Shown piece after piece: positions 43,312-52,615 of a DNA stretch of 64,000 nt; positions within the stretch are counted from its first letter, which is position 1, and every line of letters starts with the position of its first letter. The DNA lies in contig NZ_JAUSWF010000001.1 of NCBI RefSeq assembly GCF_030815095.1, forward strand, positions 1 to 64,000, given 5' to 3'. The position numbers were made by a program, and so were the translations under genes. This DNA comes from Aedoeadaptatus ivorii (GTDB taxonomy: Bacteria; Bacillota; Clostridia; Tissierellales; Peptoniphilaceae). The notes beneath the pieces are model-generated. The model saw only the letters and a program-made list of their open reading frames with translations. It ran no database searches and was not told the DNA's origin.

Positions 43312-44310
43312 ATGTTTCAAGCAGCAGGCGCCGTTTTGGGGACCATATTGATGTTCGTCCTGATCGTCGTCCTTATCGCCATCTTTACCATGGTTCCCGT
43401 CGGGCTGTGGGTGACCGCATTTTTCTCGGGCGTCAAGGTACGCCTTTCCGATTTGATCGGTATGCGACTGCGCAGGGTCAAGCCGCGCAGAATCGTAAAT
43501 CCCATGATCAAGGCCACCAAGGGCGGCATGCATATCAACATCGCCGACTTGGAAGGGCACTACCTCGCCGGCGGCAATGTGGATACCCTGGTAGATGCGC
43601 TGATCGCCGCCGAGCGCGCGGATATCGAATTGAATTTTGAGCAGGCCGCCGCCATCGACCTCGCCGGGCGCGACGTCTTGGAAGCGGTACAGGTAAGCGT
43701 CAACCCGAAAGTGATCGAAACGCCGAATATCTCGGCCGTCGCCCAAGACGGGATCGAGGTCGTCGTCATCGCCAAGGTGACCGTGCGCGCAAATATCGAC
43801 CGCTTGGTCGGCGGTGCCGGCGAAGAGACGATTATCGCCCGCGTCGGGGAAGGGATTGTCACCACGGTTGGTTCTTCCAATAGCTACAAAGAAGTGCTCG
43901 AAAATCCCGACAATATTTCTCGCATGGTACTCAGCAAAGGGCTGGATTCCGGCACGGCGTATGAAATCCTCTCTATCGACATCGCCGATGTGGACGTGGC
44001 GAGAAACATCGGGGCACGCCTGCAAACCGACCAGGCGGAAGCCGACAAGCGCATCGCCGAAGCAAAGGCTTCGGAACGCCGCGCTATGGCGATCGCCCGC
44101 GAACAGGAAATGCACGCCGAAGTCGAAGCGATGCGCGCCCGCGTGGTAGAAGCGCAGTCTCAAGTGCCCCTCGCATTGGCGGAGGCCTTAAAGAACGGCA
44201 ATCTTTCGGTGGACGGGTACTACCGGCTCGAGAACTTAAAGAGCGATACCTCTATGCGGGAGGCCATTGCCAAGGGTTCCGAGTCGACCGACGAAGAAAA
44301 GGACATCTAA
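43312..44310 (+). CDS. floA: Flotillin-like protein FloA
   Basis: A 332-residue membrane-microdomain scaffold. An N-terminal hydrophobic hairpin (about residues 1-40) anchors it; the SPFH-type domain and an Ala/Glu-rich helical region (QTDQAEADKRIAEAKASERRAMAIAREQEMHAEVEAMRARVVEAQ spans part of it) follow. It corresponds to B. subtilis YqfA. ATG 43312 with AAGGAGG; directly behind nfeD. Confidence 0.95.
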   Translation: MFQAAGAVLGTILMFVLIVVLIAIFTMVPVGLWVTAFFSGVKVRLSDLIGMRLRRVKPRRIVNPMIKATKGGMHINIADLEGHYLAGGNVDTLVDALIAAERADIELNFEQAAAIDLAGRDVLEAVQVSVNPKVIETPNISAVAQDGIEVVVIAKVTVRANIDRLVGGAGEETIIARVGEGIVTTVGSSNSYKEVLENPDNISRMVLSKGLDSGTAYEILSIDIADVDVARNIGARLQTDQAEADKRIAEAKASERRAMAIAREQEMHAEVEAMRARVVEAQSQVPLALAEALKNGNLSVDGYYRLENLKSDTSMREAIAKGSESTDEEKDI

Positions 44311-44817
44311 ATGTTGGGTTTTGCCTTTTCCAATGCCGTGCTGATCGTGCTGATCTTCGCGCTGATACAGGCGAAGGAAAAGAAAGCGCGGCAAAAACAG
44401 CATAGCGGCCGCAACGCTTCGGCATCGAAGAAGGCTTTTTCAAAAGGGACGTCTGTGGCAGAAAAAATTCGAGAGGCGCAGGCGGCCATCGGTGCGGCCG
44501 TTTCCGAGAACAGGGCCGAAGGAAGCAATGCGAAAGCCGCCAATTCCCTAAGAAAATCGGCACAACACACGAGTTCGCCTTCGAAGCGGAATCCTTCGAA
44601 TTTGCAGGAGGCTTCGGCACAGGCGGCCAAGCGCGTTACGCAAAAAAGCGACCCGTATTTTTACGAGAAGAAGAGCGAATTCGACGATTATGAAACGCCG
44701 AAAGCGGCTGTGCCCAAGCGGAAGCATCCCTTTTTCGCCATCGAGGCAAAGGATCCCGCCCAACGGGCGATGCTGTACCGGGAAATTTTAGACAAACCGA
44801 AGTGTATGCGGAAGTAA
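44311..44817 (+). CDS. Hypothetical protein with one N-terminal membrane helix
   Basis: A 168-residue protein starting at ATG 44311, immediately after the floA stop. Residues about 4-21 form a hydrophobic helix, followed by a Lys/Ala/Ser-rich, low-complexity and probably disordered region, and a short more conserved-looking C-terminus (PFFAIEAKDPAQRAMLYREILDKPKC). It occupies the slot between floA and phoH where B. subtilis has small genes yqfB-yqfD, but I see no clear similarity. A membrane-tethered partner of FloA is a guess. Confidence 0.7.
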   Translation: MLGFAFSNAVLIVLIFALIQAKEKKARQKQHSGRNASASKKAFSKGTSVAEKIREAQAAIGAAVSENRAEGSNAKAANSLRKSAQHTSSPSKRNPSNLQEASAQAAKRVTQKSDPYFYEKKSEFDDYETPKAAVPKRKHPFFAIEAKDPAQRAMLYREILDKPKCMRK

Positions 44818-44827
44818 AGGAGACGTT

Positions 44828-45844
44828 TTGCAAGGAGATTTGGTCATAGAAGTGAACGAACCCCGAATCGTAAAGGAACTGTTCGGGCATCTCGACGAAA
44901 ACATCGCATTGGTGGAAGCGGCATTCGGCGTGAAAATCCGTTCCGCCGAAGACGGCCTTACGGTCGAAGGCGAGGACGAAGCCGTTCGAAAGGCCCAACT
45001 GGTGCTTCGCAATTTGATCGAGGCGATTCGAAAGCAAAAGCGCATCGATAAGAAGGACATTCGATATAGCATCGAGTTGGTGCGGGCGGGGGTCGAAGAC
45101 AGCTTTACCGCCCTTTTAGACGATGTCATCGTCTATACGGAAATGGGGCGGCCTCTGCGGCCCAAGACGCTCGGGCAAAAGCTCTATCTCGACGCCATCC
45201 GCGGAAACGACGTGGTATTCGGCATCGGCCCGGCGGGTACAGGAAAGACCTATATCGCTATGGCGAATGCGGTAAAGGCCTTTAAGGAAAAGGAAGTCAA
45301 CCGCATCATCCTCACGCGACCCGCCGTCGAGGCGGGGGAAAGCCTGGGCTTTCTGCCGGGGGATTTGCAGATGAAGGTGGATCCCTATCTTCGCCCGCTC
45401 TACGATGCATTGTTCGAGATTCTGGGGCAGGAAGCCTTTCAGAAGTATCTCGAAAAGGGCATGATCGAAGTGGCGCCCCTCGCCTATATGCGGGGGCGTA
45501 CCCTCGACAATGCCTATGTGATCCTGGACGAGGCGCAAAACACCACCAACGAGCAGATGAAGATGTTCCTTACCCGCCTGGGCTATGGATCCAAGGCGGT
45601 AATCACCGGCGATGTGACTCAGATCGACCTGCCCCGTGGCAAACAATCGGGTCTGAAAACCGTAATGCGGATCTTAGAAGGCGTGCGGGGAATCGAGATC
45701 ATCCGCATGGGCCGAAACGACATTGTGCGCCACCCCTTGGTGCAGCGCATTATCGACGCCTACGACCGCTACGAGACCAAAGAAGAAGAAGCGCGCAAAG
45801 AAAAAGCGCAGGCACGGAAGGAAAAAGGCGATGCGGCGTCTTAA
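44828..45844 (+). CDS. phoH: PhoH-family ATPase
   Basis: A 338-residue cytoplasmic ATPase. A KH-like N-terminal part precedes the P-loop GIGPAGTGKTYIA and Walker B YVILDEAQNTTNEQMK. PhoH is linked by neighbourhood to YbeY and rRNA/RNA processing. The start is TTG 44828 with AAAGGAG (44817-44823). It overlaps ybeY by 14 bases. Confidence 0.94.
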   Translation: MQGDLVIEVNEPRIVKELFGHLDENIALVEAAFGVKIRSAEDGLTVEGEDEAVRKAQLVLRNLIEAIRKQKRIDKKDIRYSIELVRAGVEDSFTALLDDVIVYTEMGRPLRPKTLGQKLYLDAIRGNDVVFGIGPAGTGKTYIAMANAVKAFKEKEVNRIILTRPAVEAGESLGFLPGDLQMKVDPYLRPLYDALFEILGQEAFQKYLEKGMIEVAPLAYMRGRTLDNAYVILDEAQNTTNEQMKMFLTRLGYGSKAVITGDVTQIDLPRGKQSGLKTVMRILEGVRGIEIIRMGRNDIVRHPLVQRIIDAYDRYETKEEEARKEKAQARKEKGDAAS

Positions 45845-46295
45845 TCTCTATATCGACGATCGCCAGACGGCACTTCCCGTTTCCGACGAAGAGCGAGCGC
45901 TCCTCAAAGCGCTCTTTCACCATGCCGTCTTCTGCCTAATCGAAGAAGATGCGGCGGAACTCTCGGTGAGTTTTGTCGACGGTACAGAAATCCGCCGATT
46001 GAACCGCGACTACCGCGGCATCGATCGGGAGACCGACGTGCTCAGTTTTCCCCTCGACGAATCTGTGGACGGGATGCGGCTTTTGGGCGATATCGTCATC
46101 AATACCGAGCGGGTGCGCAGCCAGGCGGAGGAATTCGGCCATAGCTACCGCAGGGAACTGACGTATCTCGCCGTACACAGCCTGCTCCACCTGACGGGCT
46201 ACGACCATATGGAAGAAGAGGAGAAAAAGCGCATGCGACGCGCCGAGGAGGCGCTGCTCGCATCCTTTGAAGGAGCGGAAGATGAAGCGCGGTAA
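45831..46295 (+). CDS. ybeY: Endoribonuclease YbeY
   Basis: A 154-residue metal-dependent RNase in 16S rRNA 3'-end maturation. The zinc motif HSLLHLTGYDH (H-x3-H-x5-H) is intact. ATG 45831 lies inside the end of phoH, whose last codons supply AAGGAAA-type ribosome binding. It overlaps the next gene by 14 bases, giving phoH-ybeY-dgkA as in B. subtilis (minus yqfF). Confidence 0.93.
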   Translation: MRRLNLYIDDRQTALPVSDEERALLKALFHHAVFCLIEEDAAELSVSFVDGTEIRRLNRDYRGIDRETDVLSFPLDESVDGMRLLGDIVINTERVRSQAEEFGHSYRRELTYLAVHSLLHLTGYDHMEEEEKKRMRRAEEALLASFEGAEDEAR

Positions 46296-46986
46296 TTTCA
46301 TTCAATCCTTTAACTTCGCCGTACAGGGCATCATCAGCTCCATCCACTCGGAGCGCAATATGAAGTTTCATTACGCCGCCGCCCTGGGCGTCATCGTATT
46401 CAGCTTGCTCTTTAATCTGTCGCGCATCGAATTTATCGCCTTGCTCTTCGCCGTTACCTTTGTGGTGGTTTCGGAGCTGTTCAATACGGCGATCGAGCGA
46501 ACGGTGGATATGGTGACGCAGGAATACCACCCCATGGCGAAGCTCGTCAAGGACGTCAGTGCAGGCGCCGTGCTGCTCGCCGGCATAAACGCTGCCGTTA
46601 CGGGCTATCTGCTGTTCTTCGATCGGATCCTCTCCTTCTCCGATGTGGTCTTGATTCGCATCAAGAATTCCGGCCCGCACTTGACCTTTGTCGCCATCCT
46701 CATCGTATTGATCCTCACCGTGGGCTTCAAGCTCTACAATCGGGACAGGGGCGGCAGCTACTTTCAGGGCGGTGCGGTCAGCGGCCACTCCGCCCTCGCC
46801 TTTTGCATGGCGGCGTCGATTTCTTTTATTTCCATGAACGGATTTATCGCCGCGCTTGCCTTCGGTCTCGCATTTCTCGTGGCGGAAAGCCGGGTGGAGG
46901 GAGAAATCCACAAGCCCATAGAGGCCGTGGCCGGCGGCGTGTTGGGTGTTGCGATCGCAGTGATTATATTTGTATGGATGGGATAA
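46282..46986 (+). CDS. dgkA: DgkA-type diacylglycerol/undecaprenol kinase fused to a PAP2-like domain
   Basis: A 234-residue membrane protein, about twice the length of DgkA alone. The N-terminal half has the kinase signature ELFNTAIERTVD. The C-terminal half has further helices with VSGHSALAF and SRVEGEIHKPIEA, resembling the PAP2 phosphatase motifs SGH and SR-x5-H-x3-D, the final Asp being Glu here. A bifunctional lipid kinase/phosphatase is possible; whether the PAP2 half is active is open. ATG 46282 with AAGGAG. Confidence 0.87.
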   Translation: MKRGNFIQSFNFAVQGIISSIHSERNMKFHYAAALGVIVFSLLFNLSRIEFIALLFAVTFVVVSELFNTAIERTVDMVTQEYHPMAKLVKDVSAGAVLLAGINAAVTGYLLFFDRILSFSDVVLIRIKNSGPHLTFVAILIVLILTVGFKLYNRDRGGSYFQGGAVSGHSALAFCMAASISFISMNGFIAALAFGLAFLVAESRVEGEIHKPIEAVAGGVLGVAIAVIIFVWMG

Positions 46987-46990
46987 AGAC

Positions 46991-47407
46991 ATGAACAGAG
47001 AAGAGAACATAAAACAATTAATACGCGCGGCCATCGAAGCCAAGAAGCGCGCTTATGTGCCGTATTCCGGGTTTTCGGTGGGCGCCGCTCTCGAAACTGA
47101 AGACGGTTCGATCTACACGGGTTGCAATATAGAAAACGCCGCCTATACCCCTACGGTCTGCGCGGAGCGGGTGGCGATATTTAAGGCGATCAGCGAAGGC
47201 AAAAAATCCATCGCGCGCATCGCCGTCGTCGCCGGGGAAGAGATGAGCTTTCCCTGCGGCGTCTGCCGGCAAGTGATCCGAGAATTCGGCGCCGATGCGG
47301 AAGTGATCGTCGCCAAGGACGCCGAAACCTATTCGATCTATTCCGTAGCGGAACTGTTGCCCCATAGCTTCGGGCCCGAGGATTTAGGAGGAGACTACGA
47401 TGTATAA
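46991..47407 (+). CDS. cdd: Cytidine deaminase
   Basis: A 138-residue zinc enzyme deaminating cytidine and deoxycytidine in pyrimidine salvage. The catalytic CAERVAIF and zinc pair PCGVCRQ are intact. ATG 46991 has a weak ribosome-binding site (GGGATAAAG), so coupling to dgkA upstream is likely. It overlaps era by 8 bases; dgkA-cdd-era is the B. subtilis order. Confidence 0.95.
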   Translation: MNREENIKQLIRAAIEAKKRAYVPYSGFSVGAALETEDGSIYTGCNIENAAYTPTVCAERVAIFKAISEGKKSIARIAVVAGEEMSFPCGVCRQVIREFGADAEVIVAKDAETYSIYSVAELLPHSFGPEDLGGDYDV

Positions 47408-48296
47408 ATCCGGATTCGTATCTGTCGTCGGCAGACCCAATGTGGGCAAGAGCACGCTCTTAAACCGCATCCTTAAAGAAAAAATCTCTATCACCTCGAA
47501 CAAGGCGCAGACGACGCGCAATACGATCACGATGATCCATTCGGAAGACCGGGGACAGATCGTATTTCTCGACACCCCCGGCATACAGTCGCCACGCAAC
47601 AAATTGGGCGACTATATGTTAAAGGCCAGCGTATCCTCGATGGAGGGGGTCGACTTAATTTTGATGGTCGCCGATATGAGCAATTATATGGGACCCAAGG
47701 AAAAGATGATCTTAAACGCCCTCGAATCCTATAAGGGCGAGATTCCGATTTTTCTCGCCATCAATAAGATCGACGCCGCCCCCAAAGAAGAGATCCTCCC
47801 GATCCTCGACAGTTTTGCGAAGACCGGGCTCTTTCAGGAGATTATTCCCATCTCCGCAGCAGAGGGAGAAAACGTAGACCATCTGATCGATACCATCTTC
47901 GAATACCTGCCCGAGGGGCCGCAGTATTTCCCCGAAGATATGATCACCGATCAACCGGAAAAATTCGTCGTCGCCGAGATGATTCGCGAAAAGGGACTTA
48001 CCTATCTGCGCGAGGAGGTGCCCCACGGCATCGCCGTCGCCATCGAAAAAATGAAGCACTTTGACGACAAAGAGATGACCGCCATCGACGCCACCATCTA
48101 TGTGGAACGCGACAGCCACAAGGGGATCATTATCGGCCGAGGCGGGCAGATGCTCAAGAAGATCGGCACCGAGGCGCGCAAAGAAATCCAAGGACTTTTG
48201 GGCGAGAAGGTGCACCTTAATCTATGGGTCAAGGTAAGCAAGAACTGGCGGGAAAAAGACGAGAAGGTCTCTTCCTTTGGCTACCGAGCGGATTGA
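47400..48296 (+). CDS. era: GTPase Era
   Basis: A 298-residue GTPase for 30S subunit maturation that binds the 3' end of 16S rRNA. P-loop GRPNVGKST (residues 11-19), DTPGI, NKID and a C-terminal KH domain (GIIIGRGGQMLKKIG) are all present. ATG 47400 with TTAGGAGGAG. It overlaps recO by 20 bases. Confidence 0.97.
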   Translation: MYKSGFVSVVGRPNVGKSTLLNRILKEKISITSNKAQTTRNTITMIHSEDRGQIVFLDTPGIQSPRNKLGDYMLKASVSSMEGVDLILMVADMSNYMGPKEKMILNALESYKGEIPIFLAINKIDAAPKEEILPILDSFAKTGLFQEIIPISAAEGENVDHLIDTIFEYLPEGPQYFPEDMITDQPEKFVVAEMIREKGLTYLREEVPHGIAVAIEKMKHFDDKEMTAIDATIYVERDSHKGIIIGRGGQMLKKIGTEARKEIQGLLGEKVHLNLWVKVSKNWREKDEKVSSFGYRAD

Positions 48297-48990
48297 TTGC
48301 CTGGGCGTGGTCCTTTCCGCTTCGATCTACGGCGAAAGCGACCGCATCGTGCGTATGTATACCGACCGAAAGGGCAAGATCAGCGTAATGGCAAAGGGCG
48401 CAAAGTCCGTGCGCTCCCGCACGCTGCCCTTGACGGAGGTCTTTACCTACGGGCGGTATCGCCTGAGTGCGGGAAAGACTTTTTATTATCTAAACGGCGG
48501 CAAGATTCTCGAATCCAATCTCGCCATGCGCGAGGAGTACGACCGCCTAATCTATGGCTCCGCCCTGGTAGAAATCGCGGATCGAAGCAGTTTGGAAGGG
48601 GAAGGCACGCCGCAGATTTTTTCGCTGCTCCGAAAGTCTCTTCATATTTTGGCGCATGCGGAAGAGCCGCTGTGGATTTTTCTCGGCTTTGTCATTAAAT
48701 ACGTATCCTATATGGGCTATCGACCGTTGATTCCGAACGCTATCGAAGGGGAGTATATCTTTCTTCCGGATAAGGGCATCGTCAAAAAAGAAGACGGCGG
48801 GCCGCATGGTACGGAAATCGATTCGCAGGTTATTTACACTTTTCGGCATTTGCTATATACTTCCTTAGATAAGATCGATCTCGGGGAGATTTCCCCAGCG
48901 GCCATAGAAACGGTCTATCGATGCCTCACGGAGTACGTCGTCGTCAATTTGGAATTGGAAAGAATACAGTCTCTACAACTCAGGATGTAG
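48277..48990 (+). CDS. recO: DNA repair protein RecO
   Basis: A 237-residue recombination mediator that loads RecA in the RecFOR pathway. The N-terminal OB fold (VVLSASIYGESDRIVRMYTDRKGKISVMAKGAK) is typical. No zinc-finger cysteine cluster is seen in the C-terminal half. The start is TTG 48277, inside era. Position between era and glyQ is conserved. Confidence 0.92.
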   Translation: MATERIDCLGVVLSASIYGESDRIVRMYTDRKGKISVMAKGAKSVRSRTLPLTEVFTYGRYRLSAGKTFYYLNGGKILESNLAMREEYDRLIYGSALVEIADRSSLEGEGTPQIFSLLRKSLHILAHAEEPLWIFLGFVIKYVSYMGYRPLIPNAIEGEYIFLPDKGIVKKEDGGPHGTEIDSQVIYTFRHLLYTSLDKIDLGEISPAAIETVYRCLTEYVVVNLELERIQSLQLRM

Positions 48991-49003
48991 AGGGGAGGAA
49001 AAT

Positions 49004-49891
49004 ATGCATTTTCAAGCAATGGTGCAGAAATTACAGGAATATTGGAACGAACAAGGCTGTACGGTTCTCGAACCCTATGACACCGAAAAGGGCGCGGGTA
49101 CCATGAGCCCCCACACCTTTTTGCGTACCTTGGGGCCGGAACCTTGGAAGACTGTCTATGTGGAACCGTCTCGCCGCCCGGCGGACGGCCGCTATGGGGA
49201 CAACCCGAACCGGTTGTATCAGCACCATCAATTACAGGTGATCTTAAAGCCGTCTCCGGAAAATGTGCAGGAGCTGTATCTGGACAGCTTAAAGGTCTTG
49301 GGCATCGATCCCTTGGAACACGACATCCGCTTTGTAGAGGACAACTGGGAATCGCCGACTTTGGGCGCGTGGGGCCTGGGTTGGGAAGTTTGGCTCGACG
49401 GTATGGAGATCACACAATTTACTTATTTTCAACAGGTCGGCGGCATCAACTGCGATCCGGAAAGCGCGGAGTTGACCTTCGGCCTGGAGCGGATCGCCAT
49501 GTATCTGCAAAAGGTCGAAACGGTTTACGACATTCAGTGGAATGAACATATAAAATACGGAGATATCTTTAAGCGCGGCGAATACGAGCATTCCAAATAC
49601 AGTTTCGAAATCGCCGATATGGATATGCTCCGCCATCTCTTCGACATCTATGAAAAAGAAGCGAGCCGCGTCCTCGAAGAGGATCTGATTCTGCCGGGTT
49701 ACGACTATGTACTAAAATGCTCCCATACATTCAATGTACTGGACGCCCGCGGCGCGATTTCCGTATCGCAACGGGCCGCGTATATCGCGCGGGTTCGCAA
49801 TTTGGCACGATTGGCGGCACAAAAGTATATCGCACAGAGAGAAGCGTTAGGATATCCTCTCCTAACAGAAGCGGGGGATCATCATGAGTAA
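49004..49891 (+). CDS. glyQ: Glycyl-tRNA synthetase alpha subunit
   Basis: A 295-residue catalytic subunit of the tetrameric class II enzyme. Motifs MHFQAMVQKLQEYW, GAGTMSPHTFLRTLGPEPW and YVEPSRRPADGRYG are nearly invariant. ATG 49004 with GGGGAGG. Only 13 bases separate it from recO, so there is no room for the T-box leader that precedes glyQS in Bacilli. It overlaps glyS by 8 bases. Confidence 0.98.
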   Translation: MHFQAMVQKLQEYWNEQGCTVLEPYDTEKGAGTMSPHTFLRTLGPEPWKTVYVEPSRRPADGRYGDNPNRLYQHHQLQVILKPSPENVQELYLDSLKVLGIDPLEHDIRFVEDNWESPTLGAWGLGWEVWLDGMEITQFTYFQQVGGINCDPESAELTFGLERIAMYLQKVETVYDIQWNEHIKYGDIFKRGEYEHSKYSFEIADMDMLRHLFDIYEKEASRVLEEDLILPGYDYVLKCSHTFNVLDARGAISVSQRAAYIARVRNLARLAAQKYIAQREALGYPLLTEAGDHHE

Positions 49892-51977
49892 TCAAGAAAA
49901 CACATATCTAATCGAGATCGGCGTCGAAGAGCTGCCTTCTTCCTATGTACGGGACGCGCTGGAAGATTTTCAGAATCTGGTGGAGGTCGCTCTCGAAAAG
50001 GAACAACTCGACTTCGACCATATCGACGCCTACGCGACGCCGCGCCGCCTGAGCCTGATGATCCGCGGTCTTGCGGAGGCACAGAAAGACGTCGAGGATT
50101 GGGTAAAGGGGCCGGCCGAAAAAATCGCCTATCGGGAGGACGGCACCGTCAATAAGCCCTTGGAAGGGTTTATGAAGAGCCAAGGCGTCACCGAAGACGA
50201 TCTGGAGGTGCGCGAAGTAAAGGGCAATCGCTATATTTACGCCCACATCCACAAAAAAGGAGAAGGCGCAGAGGAAATCTTACGCCGCATCATTCCCGAT
50301 GCCATTCGCCATATCGCCTTCCCCAAGACCATGCGTTGGGGCGGAAAGAATCTGCGTTTTGCGCGGCCCATCCGCTGGTTGGTCTCTATGCTGAATGCGC
50401 GCGTCGTAGACTTTGACCTCGAGAAAATCCCCGTCTCCAATCGAACCCGCGGTCACCGCTTTTTGGGCAAATCCGACATTCCCCTCGCCCACGCAGAGGC
50501 GTATGAAGAGGCGCTGGAGGAAAATTATGTAATCGTAGATCACGAAAAGCGAAAGACCGACATTCGCTATCAGATTCGTCAAATGGCGAAGTCCAACGGC
50601 GGCGAAATCCGCCCCGATGAAGATCTGCTCGAAGAGCTGACCTTTATCGTCGAGTACCCCACCGCGATCTTGGGCAATATTCAAGAAAGATTTCTCGCCC
50701 TGCCCGATGTGGTTGTGACGACGCCAATGCGCGAACATTTGCGCTATACGCCGGTGTATTCCCCGGACGACGACTTGATGCCGTATTTTATTACCATCCG
50801 AAACGGAAATGCCACCCACGGCGATATCGTCGCCAAGGGCAACGAAAAGGTCTTGGAAGCCCGTCTGGAAGACGCGCGGTTCTTTTTTGAAAACGACCGC
50901 AACCGTCCCCTCGAATCCTATGTGGAACAGCTGGACGGCATCGTCTTTCAGGAAAAACTCGGCACCATGGCCGATAAATCGAAGCGCAACCGCGCCCTTG
51001 CCGTACGCATCGGAGAAATCCTCGCCGTCGGCGAAAAGACCATCGAATCCGTCAAGCGTGCCTGCTATCTGTCCAAGGCAGATCTGATGACCAATATGGT
51101 ACAGGAATTTACCGAGCTCGAAGGCATTATCGGAAGCATCTATGCCGATCTCGACGGGGAAGAAGAGATCGTCGCTCAGGCCATTCGGGAACAATATATG
51201 CCGACGGGAAGCGGCGCGGAACTGCCCGCCTCCACCACCGGGACCATCGTCTCTTTGGCGGACAAGCTGGATACGATTTGCGGTCTGTTTGCCATCGGCC
51301 TGATTCCCACCGGCAGCCAGGACCCCTTCGGCCTGCGGCGAAAAGCCATCGGCATTTTGCGGATGATCAAAGAAAAACGATGGGAACTCACCCTCAGCGA
51401 ATGTGTGGACGCCGCCCTGTATGCACTGGTCGATTCCTGTGGCCTCGTATTCGACAAGGCGGATGTACGCAATCAAATCCTCTCGTTCTTCCGCGGCCGG
51501 ATCGATGCCATGCTTTCCGATGCGGGGATCCGATACGATATCGCCCAGGCGTTAAACGACGTCGACGGAGAAGACGCCCTGCATATCTTCGAAAAAGCGG
51601 AGGCACTGCAGAAGTTTTTCGACGGCCACGACCGTAAGTCCTTCCTGGAAGCCGTAACGCGCGTGGAAAACATCGCCGCCAAGGCGGATCCCATACCGGG
51701 CGCGATCGATACCGACCTCCTCACCGAAGCGGAAAAGCCGCTGTATGCGAAGGTCAATGCATTGGAAGAACAGCTTGAAGAGGCCTACGGCAAGCGCAAA
51801 GATGCGGAATATTTGCAACTCTTAAATATGCTGACCGACGACATTCACGCCTATTTCGACGAAGTCATGGTCCTCGCCGAAGACGAGAACCTGCGGGCAA
51901 ACCGGTTGCGGCTGATTCAGCGCATCGACCGTTTGGTACAGAGGGAATTTGACGGCAAACAAATCGTCGAAGGATAG
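49884..51977 (+). CDS. glyS: Glycyl-tRNA synthetase beta subunit
   Basis: A 697-residue tRNA-binding subunit. It opens with LIEIGVEELPSSYV, contains the FPKTMRW and HD-like regions of the family, and ends in a DALR-type anticodon-binding region. ATG 49884 overlaps glyQ, giving stoichiometric synthesis. Confidence 0.98.
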   Translation: MSNQENTYLIEIGVEELPSSYVRDALEDFQNLVEVALEKEQLDFDHIDAYATPRRLSLMIRGLAEAQKDVEDWVKGPAEKIAYREDGTVNKPLEGFMKSQGVTEDDLEVREVKGNRYIYAHIHKKGEGAEEILRRIIPDAIRHIAFPKTMRWGGKNLRFARPIRWLVSMLNARVVDFDLEKIPVSNRTRGHRFLGKSDIPLAHAEAYEEALEENYVIVDHEKRKTDIRYQIRQMAKSNGGEIRPDEDLLEELTFIVEYPTAILGNIQERFLALPDVVVTTPMREHLRYTPVYSPDDDLMPYFITIRNGNATHGDIVAKGNEKVLEARLEDARFFFENDRNRPLESYVEQLDGIVFQEKLGTMADKSKRNRALAVRIGEILAVGEKTIESVKRACYLSKADLMTNMVQEFTELEGIIGSIYADLDGEEEIVAQAIREQYMPTGSGAELPASTTGTIVSLADKLDTICGLFAIGLIPTGSQDPFGLRRKAIGILRMIKEKRWELTLSECVDAALYALVDSCGLVFDKADVRNQILSFFRGRIDAMLSDAGIRYDIAQALNDVDGEDALHIFEKAEALQKFFDGHDRKSFLEAVTRVENIAAKADPIPGAIDTDLLTEAEKPLYAKVNALEEQLEEAYGKRKDAEYLQLLNMLTDDIHAYFDEVMVLAEDENLRANRLRLIQRIDRLVQREFDGKQIVEG

Positions 51978-51985
51978 GTGCAGAA

Positions 51986-52615
51986 ATGAAACTTACGGAA
52001 CGACAGGAAAAGATTATAGAAATCGTCCGTGAGCAAGGCCCCGTGATCGGAGACGATATCGCGAGTATTCTGGATCTGTCTCGGGGAACCATTCGTAACG
52101 ATCTCAGCGTATTGACCATGCTGGGGTATCTGGACGCCCGGCCGAAAGTCGGCTATTTTTATAAGGGAGATCCGTATCGGATGCACATCCGAGAGCTCTT
52201 GGAATCCATAAAAGTAGAAGATGTAATGAGCGTGCCGGTGGTATTGGACGAACAGTCCAGCGTATACGACGGCATCGTCACGGTCTTTCTCGAAAACATC
52301 GGCACGATCTTCGTCACAAACGACGGAAACCTCGTCGGCTGCGTATCGAGAAAAGATTTGCTGCGCTCCGCCGTCGGAAAAACCGATTTGGAAAAGACGC
52401 CGCTTTCGATGATTATGACGCGGATGCCGAATCTCGTCACCATCGGCCCCGACGAATCCATCTATGCCGCGAGTATAAAGATCGAGCGCGGCGAGGTGGA
52501 TGCGCTCCCGGTGATTCAGGGAGAGGAGAAGATCCGCGTCGTGGGCAGGATAACAAAGACCAACATCAATCGACTGGTCGTAGACTTAGGGGGAGACGAT
52601 GAAATCGAACTATAA
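51986..52615 (+). CDS. CcpN-like regulator with HTH and two CBS domains
   Basis: A 209-residue protein: an N-terminal winged helix (residues about 1-60, ILDLSRGTIRNDLSVLTMLGYLDARPKVGYFY) and two CBS domains (about 75-205) that would bind adenine nucleotides. It matches B. subtilis CcpN (YqzB), a repressor of gluconeogenic genes, and sits as there before the PPDK-regulator gene. Its targets here cannot be seen. ATG 51986, 8 bases after glyS. Confidence 0.9.
   Translation: MKLTERQEKIIEIVREQGPVIGDDIASILDLSRGTIRNDLSVLTMLGYLDARPKVGYFYKGDPYRMHIRELLESIKVEDVMSVPVVLDEQSSVYDGIVTVFLENIGTIFVTNDGNLVGCVSRKDLLRSAVGKTDLEKTPLSMIMTRMPNLVTIGPDESIYAASIKIERGEVDALPVIQGEEKIRVVGRITKTNINRLVVDLGGDDEIEL

Noticed and set aside
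48991..49003. Possible T-box leader before glyQ, as found in Bacilli
   Set aside because: Only 13 bases separate recO and glyQ, and no T-box core is present.
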